Positions 34,419 through 42,636 of a DNA stretch of 64,000 nt are shown in pieces; the stretch's first letter is position 1, and each line of letters starts with the position of its first letter. The notes below the pieces were generated by a model. The model was not told the DNA's origin, ran no database searches, and saw only the letters and a list, made by a program, of their open reading frames with translations. The DNA lies in contig NZ_LYPL01000004.1 of NCBI RefSeq assembly GCF_001662075.1, positions 1-64,000 of the forward strand, written 5' to 3'. The position numbers and the translations under genes were made by a program. This DNA is from Rhizobium bangladeshense (GTDB taxonomy: Bacteria > Pseudomonadota > Alphaproteobacteria > Rhizobiales > Rhizobiaceae).

Positions 34419-34772
34419 ATGCGTACCCTGATGATGACGGTCGCCTGGGCCTCGGTCGCCGCTGCAATCGTCGGTATTTTCCTGCCTCTGCTTCCGACGA
34501 CGCCATTTTTGCTGCTATCGGCGGGAATATTCGCCCGCACCTCGCCAAGGTTCGAGTCCTGGCTTCTGGATCATCCATGGTTCGGCGCTTCGGTAAGGGC
34601 ATGGCGCGAGCGTGGAGCGATCAGATCAAGGGCGAAGGCTGTGGCGGCGCTGACCATCGCGGCCAGCTTCCTGCTCCTCGTCTGGCTTGATCCCGGTCCC
34701 TTGCCACTCGCAGTCGCCGCTACCATCCTCAGCGCCTGTGTCGCATTCATCATCACCCGTCCGTCGGCGTGA
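34419..34772 (+). CDS. DUF454 family (YbaN-like) inner-membrane protein
   Basis: 117-aa membrane protein matching YbaN/DUF454: LGIFLPLLPTTPFLLLSAGIFARTSPRFESWLLDHPWFG-type core, here AIVGIFLPLLPTTPFLL, then a basic loop (WRERGAIRSRAKAVA) and two C-terminal spans. I start at ATG 34419, 6 bp after GGAG; TTG/ATG codons upstream give a longer, less likely start. In other proteobacteria DUF454 genes often sit near denitrification or heme genes; biochemical role unknown. FNR-type box 51 bp upstream. Confidence 0.8.
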   Translation: MRTLMMTVAWASVAAAIVGIFLPLLPTTPFLLLSAGIFARTSPRFESWLLDHPWFGASVRAWRERGAIRSRAKAVAALTIAASFLLLVWLDPGPLPLAVAATILSACVAFIITRPSA

Positions 34773-34807
34773 CCTTTCTGCAAGAACCTCAGCAAAGAAC
34801 CGTGACA

Positions 34808-34996
34808 ATGCAAAAGAAATCAAGACCATTCGTCGTCGAGATCAAAAAGTCTCGGCAACGGAGGCCGCAGTGCGTCTCGACCCCTCCCGTCGCCGCGCCA
34901 ATTGGCGACCGCCCGCAAGAGCAGCTCTTGGTCGTGGAATGGTCTTCTACAGGAACGAAGCCAGCCAGGTCGCGCAGAACAAGGCGGTCGCTATGA
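34808..34996 (+). CDS. Small basic hypothetical protein, 62 aa
   Basis: Plus-strand frame starting MQKKSRPFVVEIKKSR, a basic N-terminus of a kind I associate with small rhizobial proteins that open with K-x-FVVEIK-x-SR. No ribosome site is evident and the 3' end overlaps the convergent ftrD gene by 50 bp, so it may be a decayed or untranslated frame. Confidence 0.3.
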   Translation: MQKKSRPFVVEIKKSRQRRPQCVSTPPVAAPIGDRPQEQLLVVEWSSTGTKPARSRRTRRSL

Positions 34997-36323
34997 CCGC
35001 CGGAACCGTAGCGAGGATGCGGCGGGCGATTTCTTTGCTATAGACGCCCCCAATCCTGAAAAACAGCGCCGACGACCATACGCCGCAAAGAACGACTGCT
35101 GCTCCGCGGCTCGCATCGACTCCGGGAAGAACTACGCCATCCGAGCCTAGCTGGCTCGTGGTCAGCGCAAGGAGGCCGCAGAAAAGCGACGCGCTGGCGA
35201 GCGGAATGAAAGCCTGCGCGAGATGATTAACGATCCGCCTCGGACGACGAAGGATCGCAGCGGCGGCGGCGAGAGGAAGCGCGAACGCGACGGTGGCGGC
35301 GAGCGCACCCAGGCACACGAGTACTAGAAAGGAGACCGCGTCTACGACGTTCATGACGTCGTTGACCGATGGGTAGTTGGTGAGAAGCCACCAGGGAATT
35401 CGCAGAGAGAGCGGCCAGGACCAGCTCATGTCGACGCAGAGTTCGACAAGCCATTGCCGAATGGACTGGAACACGCCGCTAGCCGTCCAATGAAGCGCCG
35501 TTGGCACCAGACCCAAAAGCACCGGGACGATGAGGATCGTGTCCCAACGGGTCGCCATCCGCCCGGAGCCGAATACGATATCCGAGGACGGCTTGCGCCA
35601 GGCGAGCCGTATCGCGCCCCGATGCCCGCTGCAGCGGCCGCACATATGACAGGCCGAACTTCCCTGCATCGTCTTGATCGGAACGAGCGGTGCGCAATTC
35701 ACACCTGAGCCGCCCACTGCGGCCGAACGTTTCCAAACCTCCGGGTACACTCGAAAATGCAGCGGCGCGATTTTCGAAACGACCCCGAGGACCCCGCTCA
35801 CCGGGCACAAGAACCTGCACCATACGCGCTTTGACTTGCCATATCGGGCTCCGACGACCGTCGCCGCGAGCGTCGATCCTCCGAGCAGCAGTGCGGCGGG
35901 CTTAGGGTACTGGTAGACGCTCGTGAGCTGCCCATAGATGGTGGTCGTAACGAATGCGACGACAGGCCAGCCGGACCATTTCATCCAGCTCGGAATGGCC
36001 CGACCTGCACCTCGCTCGCTCGCAAACTCCGAGAGCGATCCTTCGGGGCAAAGGAGTCCGCACCAAAATCTGCCGACTAGCGCCGTCCCCAGGATCACAA
36101 AGGGCCACCACACGCCCCAGAATACGAACTGTACGAACCGCGACAGATTATTCCAGATGTAGTCGCTGCTGCCCGGCAGCGGAAGCAGCAGCGGGATGAC
36201 GAGGAGCGATAGGTAAGCCATGATCATGACCCATTGCGCTCGGCGGATAAGGCCCTGATGCGCGAGAAGGACGTCGCCGAGACCACCGGCAAAACTGCGC
36301 GTGACTGTCTGGACAGCGTTCAT
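34947..36323 (-). CDS. ftrD: FtrD-like polyferredoxin membrane protein
   Basis: 458-aa NapH/FtrD-type membrane protein with six or more spans and cysteine clusters in loops: RFWCGLLCPEG, RVWCRFLCPVSG, and NCAPL...SSACHMCGRCSGHRG, which can hold 4Fe-4S centres. In FtrABCD systems it passes electrons for ferrous/ferric cycling during iron import. I start at ATG 36323, which overlaps the ftrC stop by 4 bp (ATGA); the longer frame to 36491 lies inside ftrC. It could be confused with CcoG (RdxA), but operon context with ftrA-C decides for FtrD. Confidence 0.85.
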   Translation of the reverse strand: MNAVQTVTRSFAGGLGDVLLAHQGLIRRAQWVMIMAYLSLLVIPLLLPLPGSSDYIWNNLSRFVQFVFWGVWWPFVILGTALVGRFWCGLLCPEGSLSEFASERGAGRAIPSWMKWSGWPVVAFVTTTIYGQLTSVYQYPKPAALLLGGSTLAATVVGARYGKSKRVWCRFLCPVSGVLGVVSKIAPLHFRVYPEVWKRSAAVGGSGVNCAPLVPIKTMQGSSACHMCGRCSGHRGAIRLAWRKPSSDIVFGSGRMATRWDTILIVPVLLGLVPTALHWTASGVFQSIRQWLVELCVDMSWSWPLSLRIPWWLLTNYPSVNDVMNVVDAVSFLVLVCLGALAATVAFALPLAAAAAILRRPRRIVNHLAQAFIPLASASLFCGLLALTTSQLGSDGVVLPGVDASRGAAVVLCGVWSSALFFRIGGVYSKEIARRILATVPAVIATALFCATWLASFL

Positions 36324-37171
36324 GCGTGAGCCTTGTCCCCGGCCGCCTGTGCGTAGGCCAGCGACGCCGTCATCCAGTAGAAGCCCAGAGCGAGGAGTGG
36401 GAGAAGCTCGGGTCTCGAGCGATAGCCTGCCAGACCTGAGAAGAAGGCGCCCGCCCCCGCCGCATCGTCCAATATCCAGCTCGTGTCCCAAAGCGGCGAC
36501 GTCAGCGTCGACACGATCCCAAGCGAGATCGCTCTGTCAACCGCAGTCATCATCAGGCCACTTCCGAGGATCAGGATCAGCACCTGGCTCGTCATCGACA
36601 GTGCTCTTTTGGAGAATACCGACGCGCCGGATCTAAGGGCCAGGAAGGTCAAACACGCCGTCGCGAGCCCGAGTGCGCCGGAACCGGCCACGAGCGATGC
36701 GCTCTCATCCGAGCCGGAAAGCATTCCGTACAGGAAGACGACCGTTTCGGCGCCTTCTCTCGCCACGGCAAGTGCGGAAAGCAGACCGAGCGAGGCCCAG
36801 TTCCGGGCTTTCCCAAGTCCGGCAGCCTGCGACTTCAGGTCCCTGGACTGGCTGCGCACGGTCCCCTGCATCCAGAACACCATGCGGAGCATGAGGCAGG
36901 ACGCCAACGAGGCGAGCACGAGTTGAAGGGCGTCTTCGCCGTCACCATCGAGGATATCGGCTGCGCTGGTCATGAGGAAGGCCAGTCCCACGGCGGCGAT
37001 CAGTCCGACCGCCGCGCCGCCGGCGATCGACCTCGCCGCTCGCCGCCGGACGGCCGCCCCCTCGTGTACCGTCCAGGCGAGAAGGATTCCGATGATCAGC
37101 AGGGCCTCGAAGGATTCCCTCCACACGACGGAAGCGATCCTGAAGGATTGGAGGAGGACGTCCGCTGTCAT
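36320..37171 (-). CDS. ftrC: FtrC, FTR1-family iron permease
   Basis: 283-aa inner-membrane iron permease of the OFeT/FTR1 family, seven spans. Both iron-binding R-E-x-x-E motifs are present: RESFE at residues 18-22 and REGAE near 156. It overlaps ftrB by 4 bp and ftrD by 4 bp, giving a fully coupled ftrABCD operon on the minus strand. Such systems import ferrous iron at mildly acidic or low-oxygen conditions, which would supply heme and Fe-S needs of the surrounding enzymes. Confidence 0.93.
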   Translation of the reverse strand: MTADVLLQSFRIASVVWRESFEALLIIGILLAWTVHEGAAVRRRAARSIAGGAAVGLIAAVGLAFLMTSAADILDGDGEDALQLVLASLASCLMLRMVFWMQGTVRSQSRDLKSQAAGLGKARNWASLGLLSALAVAREGAETVVFLYGMLSGSDESASLVAGSGALGLATACLTFLALRSGASVFSKRALSMTSQVLILILGSGLMMTAVDRAISLGIVSTLTSPLWDTSWILDDAAGAGAFFSGLAGYRSRPELLPLLALGFYWMTASLAYAQAAGDKAHA

Positions 37172-37518
37172 CGCGCAATCAGTTTGGCTGGTGGCATGTC
37201 GAGGTGAAAGTCGTCGAAGAAGGCGTACTCGCCCACCTGCAAAGATCTGAAGACGAGAAAGCTCGAAGCTCCCGGCGCGAGCACTTTTTCCTTGCGGAGC
37301 GGGATGCTCTCGAACTCGATCGGAGTGGAACCGTCGTTATGAAGTTCCAGCTTGAAGCGCTTGTTCGCCGGAACCGCGATAACCGCGGGCGAAATCACGC
37401 CGTTGCTGAAGTGGACGTCGAAGACCGGGTCCTCGTCCTCGGCGGCCGCAGGAGGCGGCCCGACAAGAGCTGCCGCGAGCGCCAGCGTCAGGACGGTCGA
37501 AGGTCTGATCGCCTCCAT
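37168..37518 (-). CDS. ftrB: FtrB, cupredoxin-like periplasmic protein
   Basis: 116-aa exported protein. After a signal peptide (MEAIRPSTVLTLALAAALVGPPPAAA) the domain DVHFSNGVISPAVIAVPANKRFKLELHNDGSTPIEFES...LQVGEYAFFDDFHLD has the cupredoxin-1/FtrB pattern, proposed to oxidise or hand over iron to the permease. I start at ATG 37518, which overlaps the ftrA stop by 1 bp (TGATG) and begins with the signal. Classic copper-site Cys is absent, as in other FtrB proteins, so it is not a standard blue copper protein. Confidence 0.85.
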   Translation of the reverse strand: MEAIRPSTVLTLALAAALVGPPPAAAEDEDPVFDVHFSNGVISPAVIAVPANKRFKLELHNDGSTPIEFESIPLRKEKVLAPGASSFLVFRSLQVGEYAFFDDFHLDMPPAKLIAR

Positions 37519-38060
37519 CAGTAACCGCCCTTCTTTCCGACCCCCGCGAACACGAACTGATAGTCTAAACTGAATGCCTCCGGCCACTCGGCGACGCCAG
37601 TTTCCTTGTCGACGTGCCGACCGAACGACATCATCCCGTGCCCTCCCGGATGAACGGTCAGCTCGAGGGCGTAGCGGCCCGGACCCGAAAGTTTGACATT
37701 GTCTCCGTAGTGCGGGCCGTCGCTGGCCACCATCGCCTCCAGAGCGCCGGCCGCTTCCGCACCGCTGTCCAGGTTCTTCACTTTATATTCGACGTGAAGA
37801 TTGGGAACCCAGTCGCCCTCCGCGAATCCATTCGCGTTGTCGCCGGTGGCGTGAATGTCCGCTTCCAGATGGACGTCTGACTCCGCGGCGGGCCGCATCA
37901 TTCCGGGAGGATCCATCTCGATCGGCTGCAGGTACACCGCGGCCACTTCCATCCCGCCGGCAACCTGAGGTGCGCCAATGGGAAATTCAGCGGCATTCAG
38001 GACTAGCGGCATCGCGGCCAAGGCAACGGGAGCGAAACAAATGGAACGAATTCGGAGCAT
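37518..38060 (-). CDS. ftrA: FtrA, P19-type periplasmic iron-binding protein
   Basis: 180-aa exported protein of the P19/Tp34 family. A signal peptide (RIRSICFAPVALAAMPLVLNA) leads to EFPIGAPQVAGGMEVAAVYLQPIEMDPPGM, VHLEADIHATGDNANGF, and VHPGGHGMMSFGRHVDKETGV, where the Met and His residues form the copper/iron site. First gene of ftrABCD. Either GTG 38066 or ATG 38060 could start it; I use ATG with AAGG 9 bp ahead. No clear box for FNR or Fur was identified immediately upstream. Confidence 0.92.
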   Translation of the reverse strand: MLRIRSICFAPVALAAMPLVLNAAEFPIGAPQVAGGMEVAAVYLQPIEMDPPGMMRPAAESDVHLEADIHATGDNANGFAEGDWVPNLHVEYKVKNLDSGAEAAGALEAMVASDGPHYGDNVKLSGPGRYALELTVHPGGHGMMSFGRHVDKETGVAEWPEAFSLDYQFVFAGVGKKGGY

Positions 38061-38229
38061 GATCACAGGCCTTCAAAGATGACTAATGCCGTCACCTTTA
38101 AGTGGGTGAAAGACCAGGCTCTTTGCGCTGGCGCAAAGACGCACGCAGATCTCGGCGTCGAGCCGGTCCGATCCAACCTGTCTTCGGATTGTCGAGGATT
38201 TCAGCCGCACAAGGTGTTGCAGATTATGA

Positions 38230-38243
38230 TTGACGGCGATCAA
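38230..38243. promoter_or_regulatory. FNR-type box TTGAC-GGCG-ATCAA
   Basis: TTG-N8-CAA site 51 bp before the nnrU start at 38295. It supports that start over the longer frame from 38079, which would place the box inside the gene. Confidence 0.75.
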
Positions 38244-38294
38244 ATTTGGCGGAAGGCGGATCTGCTATGGATGGAGGGTCTCCAGGAGGCCCTC

Positions 38295-38975
38295 ATGATT
38301 TCGTTCATTGCTGCATTTGCAGTCTTCCTACTTCTCCATTCCATCCCCGCGATCCCAGCGGTGCGGGCTGGCGTCATTTCACAGGTAGGCAAACCAGTCT
38401 ATCTGATCAGCTACTCGGTTGTATCGATAGCGGCGCTCGTCTGGCTGTTTTCAGCCGCACTGTCTCTCGATTACGTTCCGCTTTGGGATCTGCGGCCATG
38501 GCACGCGGCGGCAGCCTTCGTCCTCGCACCGCTGGGTGGCTTCCTGGTGCTCGCCGGCCTGTTTAGTGAAAACCCGCTTTCGGTCGCAGTGAGGTCCTCG
38601 GAAAGAAGCGGGGCCGTGGTGCAGGTGACAAGGCACCCGGTACTCTGGGGCTTCGCCATCTGGGCGTCTGGACATATCGTCGCGAACGGGGACCTCCGGT
38701 CGCTCCTGCTGTTCGGAGGATTCGCGCTCTTCGCTCTCGCGGCCATTCCCATGGCTGAGAAACGAGCGCGCCGACGCCTCGGCGGTCGGTGGCGGGCGTT
38801 GTCGGAAGGGACCTCGATCGTTCCACTCGCGCGTCTTTTCTCGTGGCGGCGCCCAAGAGTGGACCCGCCCATGCTTCTCGCCGCCGCACTTACCGCCGGA
38901 ATTTCATGCTGGCTCCTCCTGGGAGACGGTCATGCGACGCTCTTCGGAGCGGACCCGATCGCCGTCCTCGGCTGA
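38295..38975 (+). CDS. nnrU: NnrU family membrane protein
   Basis: 226-aa protein of the NnrU/isoprenylcysteine-methyltransferase-like family, six or so spans. Family signs: an opening hydrophobic span ending HSIPAIP, VSIAALVWLF, RHPVLWGFAIWASGHIVANGDLRS and PMAEKRARRRLGGRW. NnrU is linked to nitrite and NO respiration in Rhodobacter and rhizobia, role unclear. ATG 38295 has AGGAGG 5 bp ahead and an FNR-type box 51 bp ahead. Convergent with ubiX, overlapping by 46 bp. Confidence 0.9.
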   Translation: MISFIAAFAVFLLLHSIPAIPAVRAGVISQVGKPVYLISYSVVSIAALVWLFSAALSLDYVPLWDLRPWHAAAAFVLAPLGGFLVLAGLFSENPLSVAVRSSERSGAVVQVTRHPVLWGFAIWASGHIVANGDLRSLLLFGGFALFALAAIPMAEKRARRRLGGRWRALSEGTSIVPLARLFSWRRPRVDPPMLLAAALTAGISCWLLLGDGHATLFGADPIAVLG

Positions 38976-39565
38976 ACGAAAGAGGCCTCTCCCGTCCATG
39001 GTCGCGACTGATGTGGCATGTTAAGGCCGAGGAGGTCGATGGCCCGGCCAGCCAGATGGTCGACGACCTCCTGGAGAGACTGTGGCAGGTTGTAGAAGGC
39101 AGGCACCGGCGGCATGACGATGGCCCCCATTTCGGTAACGGACGTCATGTTGCGGAGGTGACCGAGATGAAGGGGCGTTTCACGCGTCAGGAGGACCAGT
39201 CGTCGACGCTCCTTGAGTTGGACGTCGGCGGCACGTGTCAGAAGGTTTTCTGACAAGCCCGTCGCGACTGCGGCAAGCGTCTTCATCGAGCAAGGCGCGA
39301 CGATCATGCCGGAGACCGGAAAGGAACCGCTCGCGATCGCCGCGCCGACGTCCTTGTGGTCGTAGCATCGATGCGCCTTGAGAAGCATCCTGCCGTGAGC
39401 CTCGGGGCCGAGCTCGTGTGCCAGGGTGCGCCGTCCGCCGGCTGTGACGACGAGATGCACTCTGACACCTAGGGCCGTCAGTCGTTCCAGAACTGCGACA
39501 CCAAGCGCCGCGCCCGATGCACCGCTCACTCCTACGACCACGTCGTGATCACCGTGCGAGTCCAC
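38930..39565 (-). CDS. ubiX: UbiX-type flavin prenyltransferase
   Basis: 211-aa enzyme that prenylates FMN to make the cofactor of UbiD decarboxylases. The FMN-binding start VVVGVSGASGAALGVAVLE, the APCSMKTLAAVATGLSENLLTRAADVQLKERRRLVLLTRETPL block and the MPPVPAFYNLPQSLQEVVDH segment are all characteristic. Start is GTG 39565, overlapping ubiD by 17 bp. Directly follows ubiD in one operon, and opposite ubiTUV across one FNR-type box, so it probably serves anaerobic ubiquinone synthesis. Confidence 0.94.
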   Translation of the reverse strand: MDSHGDHDVVVGVSGASGAALGVAVLERLTALGVRVHLVVTAGGRRTLAHELGPEAHGRMLLKAHRCYDHKDVGAAIASGSFPVSGMIVAPCSMKTLAAVATGLSENLLTRAADVQLKERRRLVLLTRETPLHLGHLRNMTSVTEMGAIVMPPVPAFYNLPQSLQEVVDHLAGRAIDLLGLNMPHQSRPWTGEASFVQPRTAIGSAPKSVA

Positions 39566-41057
39566 GTCCGATCCTTTCCCAGATTTCGTCCGCGCGTTTT
39601 GTCAACTCTTCCGGCATGCGAAGTTCCCGTCCCCATTCCCGCTCTGTCTCGACGCCGATCTTGTTGGTGGCGTCCATTCCCATTTTCGTGCCCAGTCCAG
39701 CTTTTTGAGATGCGAAATCGAGGTAGTCGATCGGTGTGTTCTCGAGGACGACGAGATCGCGCGCGGCGTCAAAACGTGTCGAGATCGCCCAAAGCACGTC
39801 GTCCCATCGGCGGACCGGAACGTTGGCATCGACGATAATGACGAGCTTCGTGTAGTTGAACTGCGGGAGCATCGACCACAACCCCATCATCACGCGGCGA
39901 GCCTGGCCGGGGTAACTCTTGTCGATGGCGACGACGGCGGCACGGTAGGAGCAGGCCTCCGGTGGCAGCCAGATGTCCGTTATCTCCGGGAACTGGCGTT
40001 TCGCGATGGGGACGAACAGTTCGTTCATCGCTTCGCCGAGTACGGAAGGCTCGTCCGGTGGACGGCCGGTGTAGGTGGTCAGATAGACCGGAGACCGCCG
40101 GCTGGTGATTGCGCTCAGATGGAGGACGGGGAAGGATTCCACGCAGTTGTAATAGCCGGTGTGGTCGCCATACGGCCCCTCCGGCGCCGTCTCGTCCTTG
40201 GACACGAATCCTTCGAGGACGATCTCCGCGTGCGCGGGGACGGACAGCGGCACGGTGCGACACTTCGTAACCTGGGTACGCGATCCCCTTAGAAGGCCGG
40301 CGAAATTCAACTCGCTCATTCCTTCGGGCAGTGGAATGACCGCCGAGAGGATCGTCGCCGGATCGGCGCCGATGACGACCGCCACCGGCATGTCCAATCC
40401 CTTCCGTTGCCACTGCCGGAAATGTTTCGCACCGCCCCGATGGGCAAGCCAGCGCACGATCAAGGAATTCCTGTCACGGACCTGCATGCGGTAGACGCCC
40501 ACGTTGACGTCCTCCGGGTCGTCGGGGCTGCAGGTGATGACCAACGGCCATGTGACGAGCGGCGCTGGTTCGCCCGGCCAGCACCATTGGATCGGCAGCC
40601 GACCCAGATCAATTTCGTCTTCTTTGACGACCACCTCCTGACACGGCGCCTTTCCGGAATAGCGAGGACGCATGGCCGACGCGGCCTTTAGAAGCGGTAT
40701 CTTGCTCCAGGCGTCGACAAGGGATTTCGGCGGGCTCGGCCGCTGCAGCTCCGCCAGCTCGTCCGCGAGACGAGGAAGGCCGCCGGTACAGAGGCCGAAG
40801 CCCAGTTCGATCCGTTCCCGCGTCCCAAAAAGATTGGCGACGACCGGCACGTCCGACGTTCTCCCGGAGGCGTCGACCGGCCGCTTGAACAGCAGGGCCG
40901 GCCCCGCCTCGTGCAGCACTTTTTGATGGAGGGCCGTAACCTCGTGCACAAGCGACACCGGCTCCTCCACGGCGACCAGCAGTCCCCGCCTCTCCAGGTC
41001 GAGAAGGAATCCCTGTAGGTCGACATGCTTCTGAACGTTTCGAAAGTCTTTCAACAT
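39549..41057 (-). CDS. ubiD: UbiD-family prenyl-FMN-dependent decarboxylase
   Basis: 502-aa decarboxylase of the UbiD family, which removes the carboxyl group of 4-hydroxy-3-polyprenylbenzoate in ubiquinone synthesis. The sequence shows the N-terminal domain (LQGFLLDLERRGLLVAV), prFMN-binding region GVYRMQVRDRNSLIVRW, GADPATILSAVIPLPEG and the C-terminal EWGRELRMPEEL. Full length for the family. Paired with ubiX and divergent from ubiTUV; an FNR-type box 35 bp upstream. A plasmid-borne aromatic decarboxylase of other specificity is the alternative, but context favours ubiquinone. Confidence 0.92.
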   Translation of the reverse strand: MLKDFRNVQKHVDLQGFLLDLERRGLLVAVEEPVSLVHEVTALHQKVLHEAGPALLFKRPVDASGRTSDVPVVANLFGTRERIELGFGLCTGGLPRLADELAELQRPSPPKSLVDAWSKIPLLKAASAMRPRYSGKAPCQEVVVKEDEIDLGRLPIQWCWPGEPAPLVTWPLVITCSPDDPEDVNVGVYRMQVRDRNSLIVRWLAHRGGAKHFRQWQRKGLDMPVAVVIGADPATILSAVIPLPEGMSELNFAGLLRGSRTQVTKCRTVPLSVPAHAEIVLEGFVSKDETAPEGPYGDHTGYYNCVESFPVLHLSAITSRRSPVYLTTYTGRPPDEPSVLGEAMNELFVPIAKRQFPEITDIWLPPEACSYRAAVVAIDKSYPGQARRVMMGLWSMLPQFNYTKLVIIVDANVPVRRWDDVLWAISTRFDAARDLVVLENTPIDYLDFASQKAGLGTKMGMDATNKIGVETEREWGRELRMPEELTKRADEIWERIGRGLAR

Positions 41058-41091
41058 CCGTCAGCAATCGCATCGCGAAACGGTCCGGTCT

Positions 41092-41105
41092 TTGTCGAAG
41101 ATCAA
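41092..41105. promoter_or_regulatory. FNR/FixK-type box TTGTC-GAAG-ATCAA, divergent
   Basis: TTG-N8-CAA site between ubiD (35 bp, minus) and ubiT (53 bp, plus). A single site could switch both halves of an anaerobic ubiquinone pathway together. Confidence 0.75.
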
Positions 41106-41158
41106 ACAGCTACCCGTCGAACGAAACTAAAGTGCCCCGTCAAACCAAAGAGGCCCCA

Positions 41159-41665
41159 ATGCTCGCTCCAGCCCGCCTGATGGCGACTGCAAGGTTGGTC
41201 CCGTTGCCGATCGCGGCGCGGATCGCCGACCTGCTTCTACAGCAAGTCCTACGAACTCACCCGAAACTGTTCGACCGCCTGGGCGAACATCGGACCACGC
41301 GTTTCGCGTTCGTTCCGACGGATTTTCCATTTTCGTTTTCAGTTCGGCCCACGGAGCGCTCGGTGCAGACGGCCAGACGTGGCAAGCTGCCCGAGGCGGA
41401 CGCCACCATCACCGGACCGCTGGTGCTGATGCTGGCGCTCGCCGAGGGCCGGGTGGACGGAGACGCGCTCTTCTTCGCCCGTAGGCTTGTCGTGACCGGA
41501 GACATGGAAGCAGTGCTCGCCCTGCGAAACGCGCTCGACGACAACGAGATCGATCTCGTCCGATCGATGAGCAAGCTCGCCGGACCAATGGGCGGCTTGA
41601 CTGCAAAGGTCATGGACGCAGCTCGACGCCAAGCCCTCAAGACGCAGGGCGTGCGATGGAACTGA
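41159..41665 (+). CDS. ubiT: UbiT, SCP2-domain ubiquinone biosynthesis accessory protein
   Basis: 168-aa lipid-binding protein with an SCP2 sterol-carrier domain, the UbiT/YhbT group required for oxygen-independent ubiquinone synthesis. FSFSVRPTERSVQTARRGKLPEADATITGPLVLMLALAEGRVDGDALFFARRLVVTGDMEAVLALRNALD-type core is present (residues about 55-130), with the typical FFARRLVVTGD. I start at ATG 41159 because AAAGAGG lies 5 bp ahead; GTG 41132 is a weaker start. Overlaps ubiU by 10 bp. Confidence 0.92.
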   Translation: MLAPARLMATARLVPLPIAARIADLLLQQVLRTHPKLFDRLGEHRTTRFAFVPTDFPFSFSVRPTERSVQTARRGKLPEADATITGPLVLMLALAEGRVDGDALFFARRLVVTGDMEAVLALRNALDDNEIDLVRSMSKLAGPMGGLTAKVMDAARRQALKTQGVRWN

Positions 41666-42633
41666 TCTGCCCCGCAGGAACCCCGGCCTCGTTCCGGGAA
41701 GCCGTCGACGCTGGCGCCGATGCCGTCTACTGCGGCTTCCGCGATGAGACGAACGCCCGCAACTTTCCCGGTCTGAACTTCGACGTCCCCGAGCTTCGCG
41801 GGGCCATCGCATACGCCCGCGCCCGCAAAGTGAAGACTTTCGTGGCCCTGAACACGTTCATGACCGCCGGCAAGGAGGACCTCTGGTATCGGCGAGCCAA
41901 TGAAGCGACGGAAGCGGGCGCCGACGCCCTGATCGTCGCCGACTTCGGCCTCATGGCGCATGTGGCCGAACATCATCCGGGGCAGCGGCTGCACGTCTCC
42001 GTCCAGGCCTCGGCCTCGAATCCGGATGCGTTGGCCTTCCTTGTGGAAAGTTTCGGAGCGGCGCGCGTGGTCCTGCCACGAACCTTGACGATCCAGGACA
42101 TCGCCAAGATCGCCCGACGCGTCGCATGCGAGCTCGAGGTCTTCGTGTTCGGCGGGCTTTGCGTAATGGCGGAAGGCCGTTGCTCACTTTCCTCGTATGC
42201 AACGGGGAAGTCGCCAAACATGAACGGCGTCTGCTCCCCGGCCAGCCACGTGCGCTATCACCAGTCGGGAAACGACATGGTTTCGGATCTGGGCGGCTTC
42301 ACGATCAACCGCTTCGAGGCGGGAGAGGCGACGGGATATCCGACTCTCTGCAAGGGGCGATTCGAGATCGGCGACAGCAAAACCTACGCCTTCGAAGATC
42401 CCGTCTCCCTCGACGTGATGGACCAGCTCGACGAACTCCGGGATGCAGGAGTGAAGGCGCTGAAGGTCGAAGGTCGGCAGCGTGGCAAGGCTTACATTTC
42501 CGAAGTCGTATCTACGCTGCGCGCCACCTTGAAGGCGGCCCCGGCCGACCGCGCCCGCCTGATGGCGCGCCTTAAGGCACTGAGCGAGGGCCAGCAGACG
42601 ACGCAAGGCGCGTACGTGAAGCGGTGGAGATAG
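41656..42633 (+). CDS. ubiU: UbiU, U32-family Fe-S ubiquinone hydroxylation protein
   Basis: 325-aa peptidase-U32 family protein that with UbiV carries out the anaerobic hydroxylation steps of ubiquinone synthesis. Its cysteines fall at residues 169, 176, 193 and 232 of this protein, the same numbers reported for the 4Fe-4S ligands of E. coli UbiU, in FGGLC, EGRCS, NGVCS and TLCKG. Opening MELICPAGTPASFREAVDAGADAVYCGF is the U32 signature. Coupled to ubiT and ubiV. Confidence 0.97.
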   Translation: MELICPAGTPASFREAVDAGADAVYCGFRDETNARNFPGLNFDVPELRGAIAYARARKVKTFVALNTFMTAGKEDLWYRRANEATEAGADALIVADFGLMAHVAEHHPGQRLHVSVQASASNPDALAFLVESFGAARVVLPRTLTIQDIAKIARRVACELEVFVFGGLCVMAEGRCSLSSYATGKSPNMNGVCSPASHVRYHQSGNDMVSDLGGFTINRFEAGEATGYPTLCKGRFEIGDSKTYAFEDPVSLDVMDQLDELRDAGVKALKVEGRQRGKAYISEVVSTLRATLKAAPADRARLMARLKALSEGQQTTQGAYVKRWR

Positions 42634-42636
42634 GAC

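Noticed and set aside
34947..36323. Calling the polyferredoxin CcoG (RdxA) to complete the cbb3 cluster
   Set aside because: It is coupled by 4-bp overlap to the FTR1 permease and lies 12 kb from ccoN; FtrD is the better fit.
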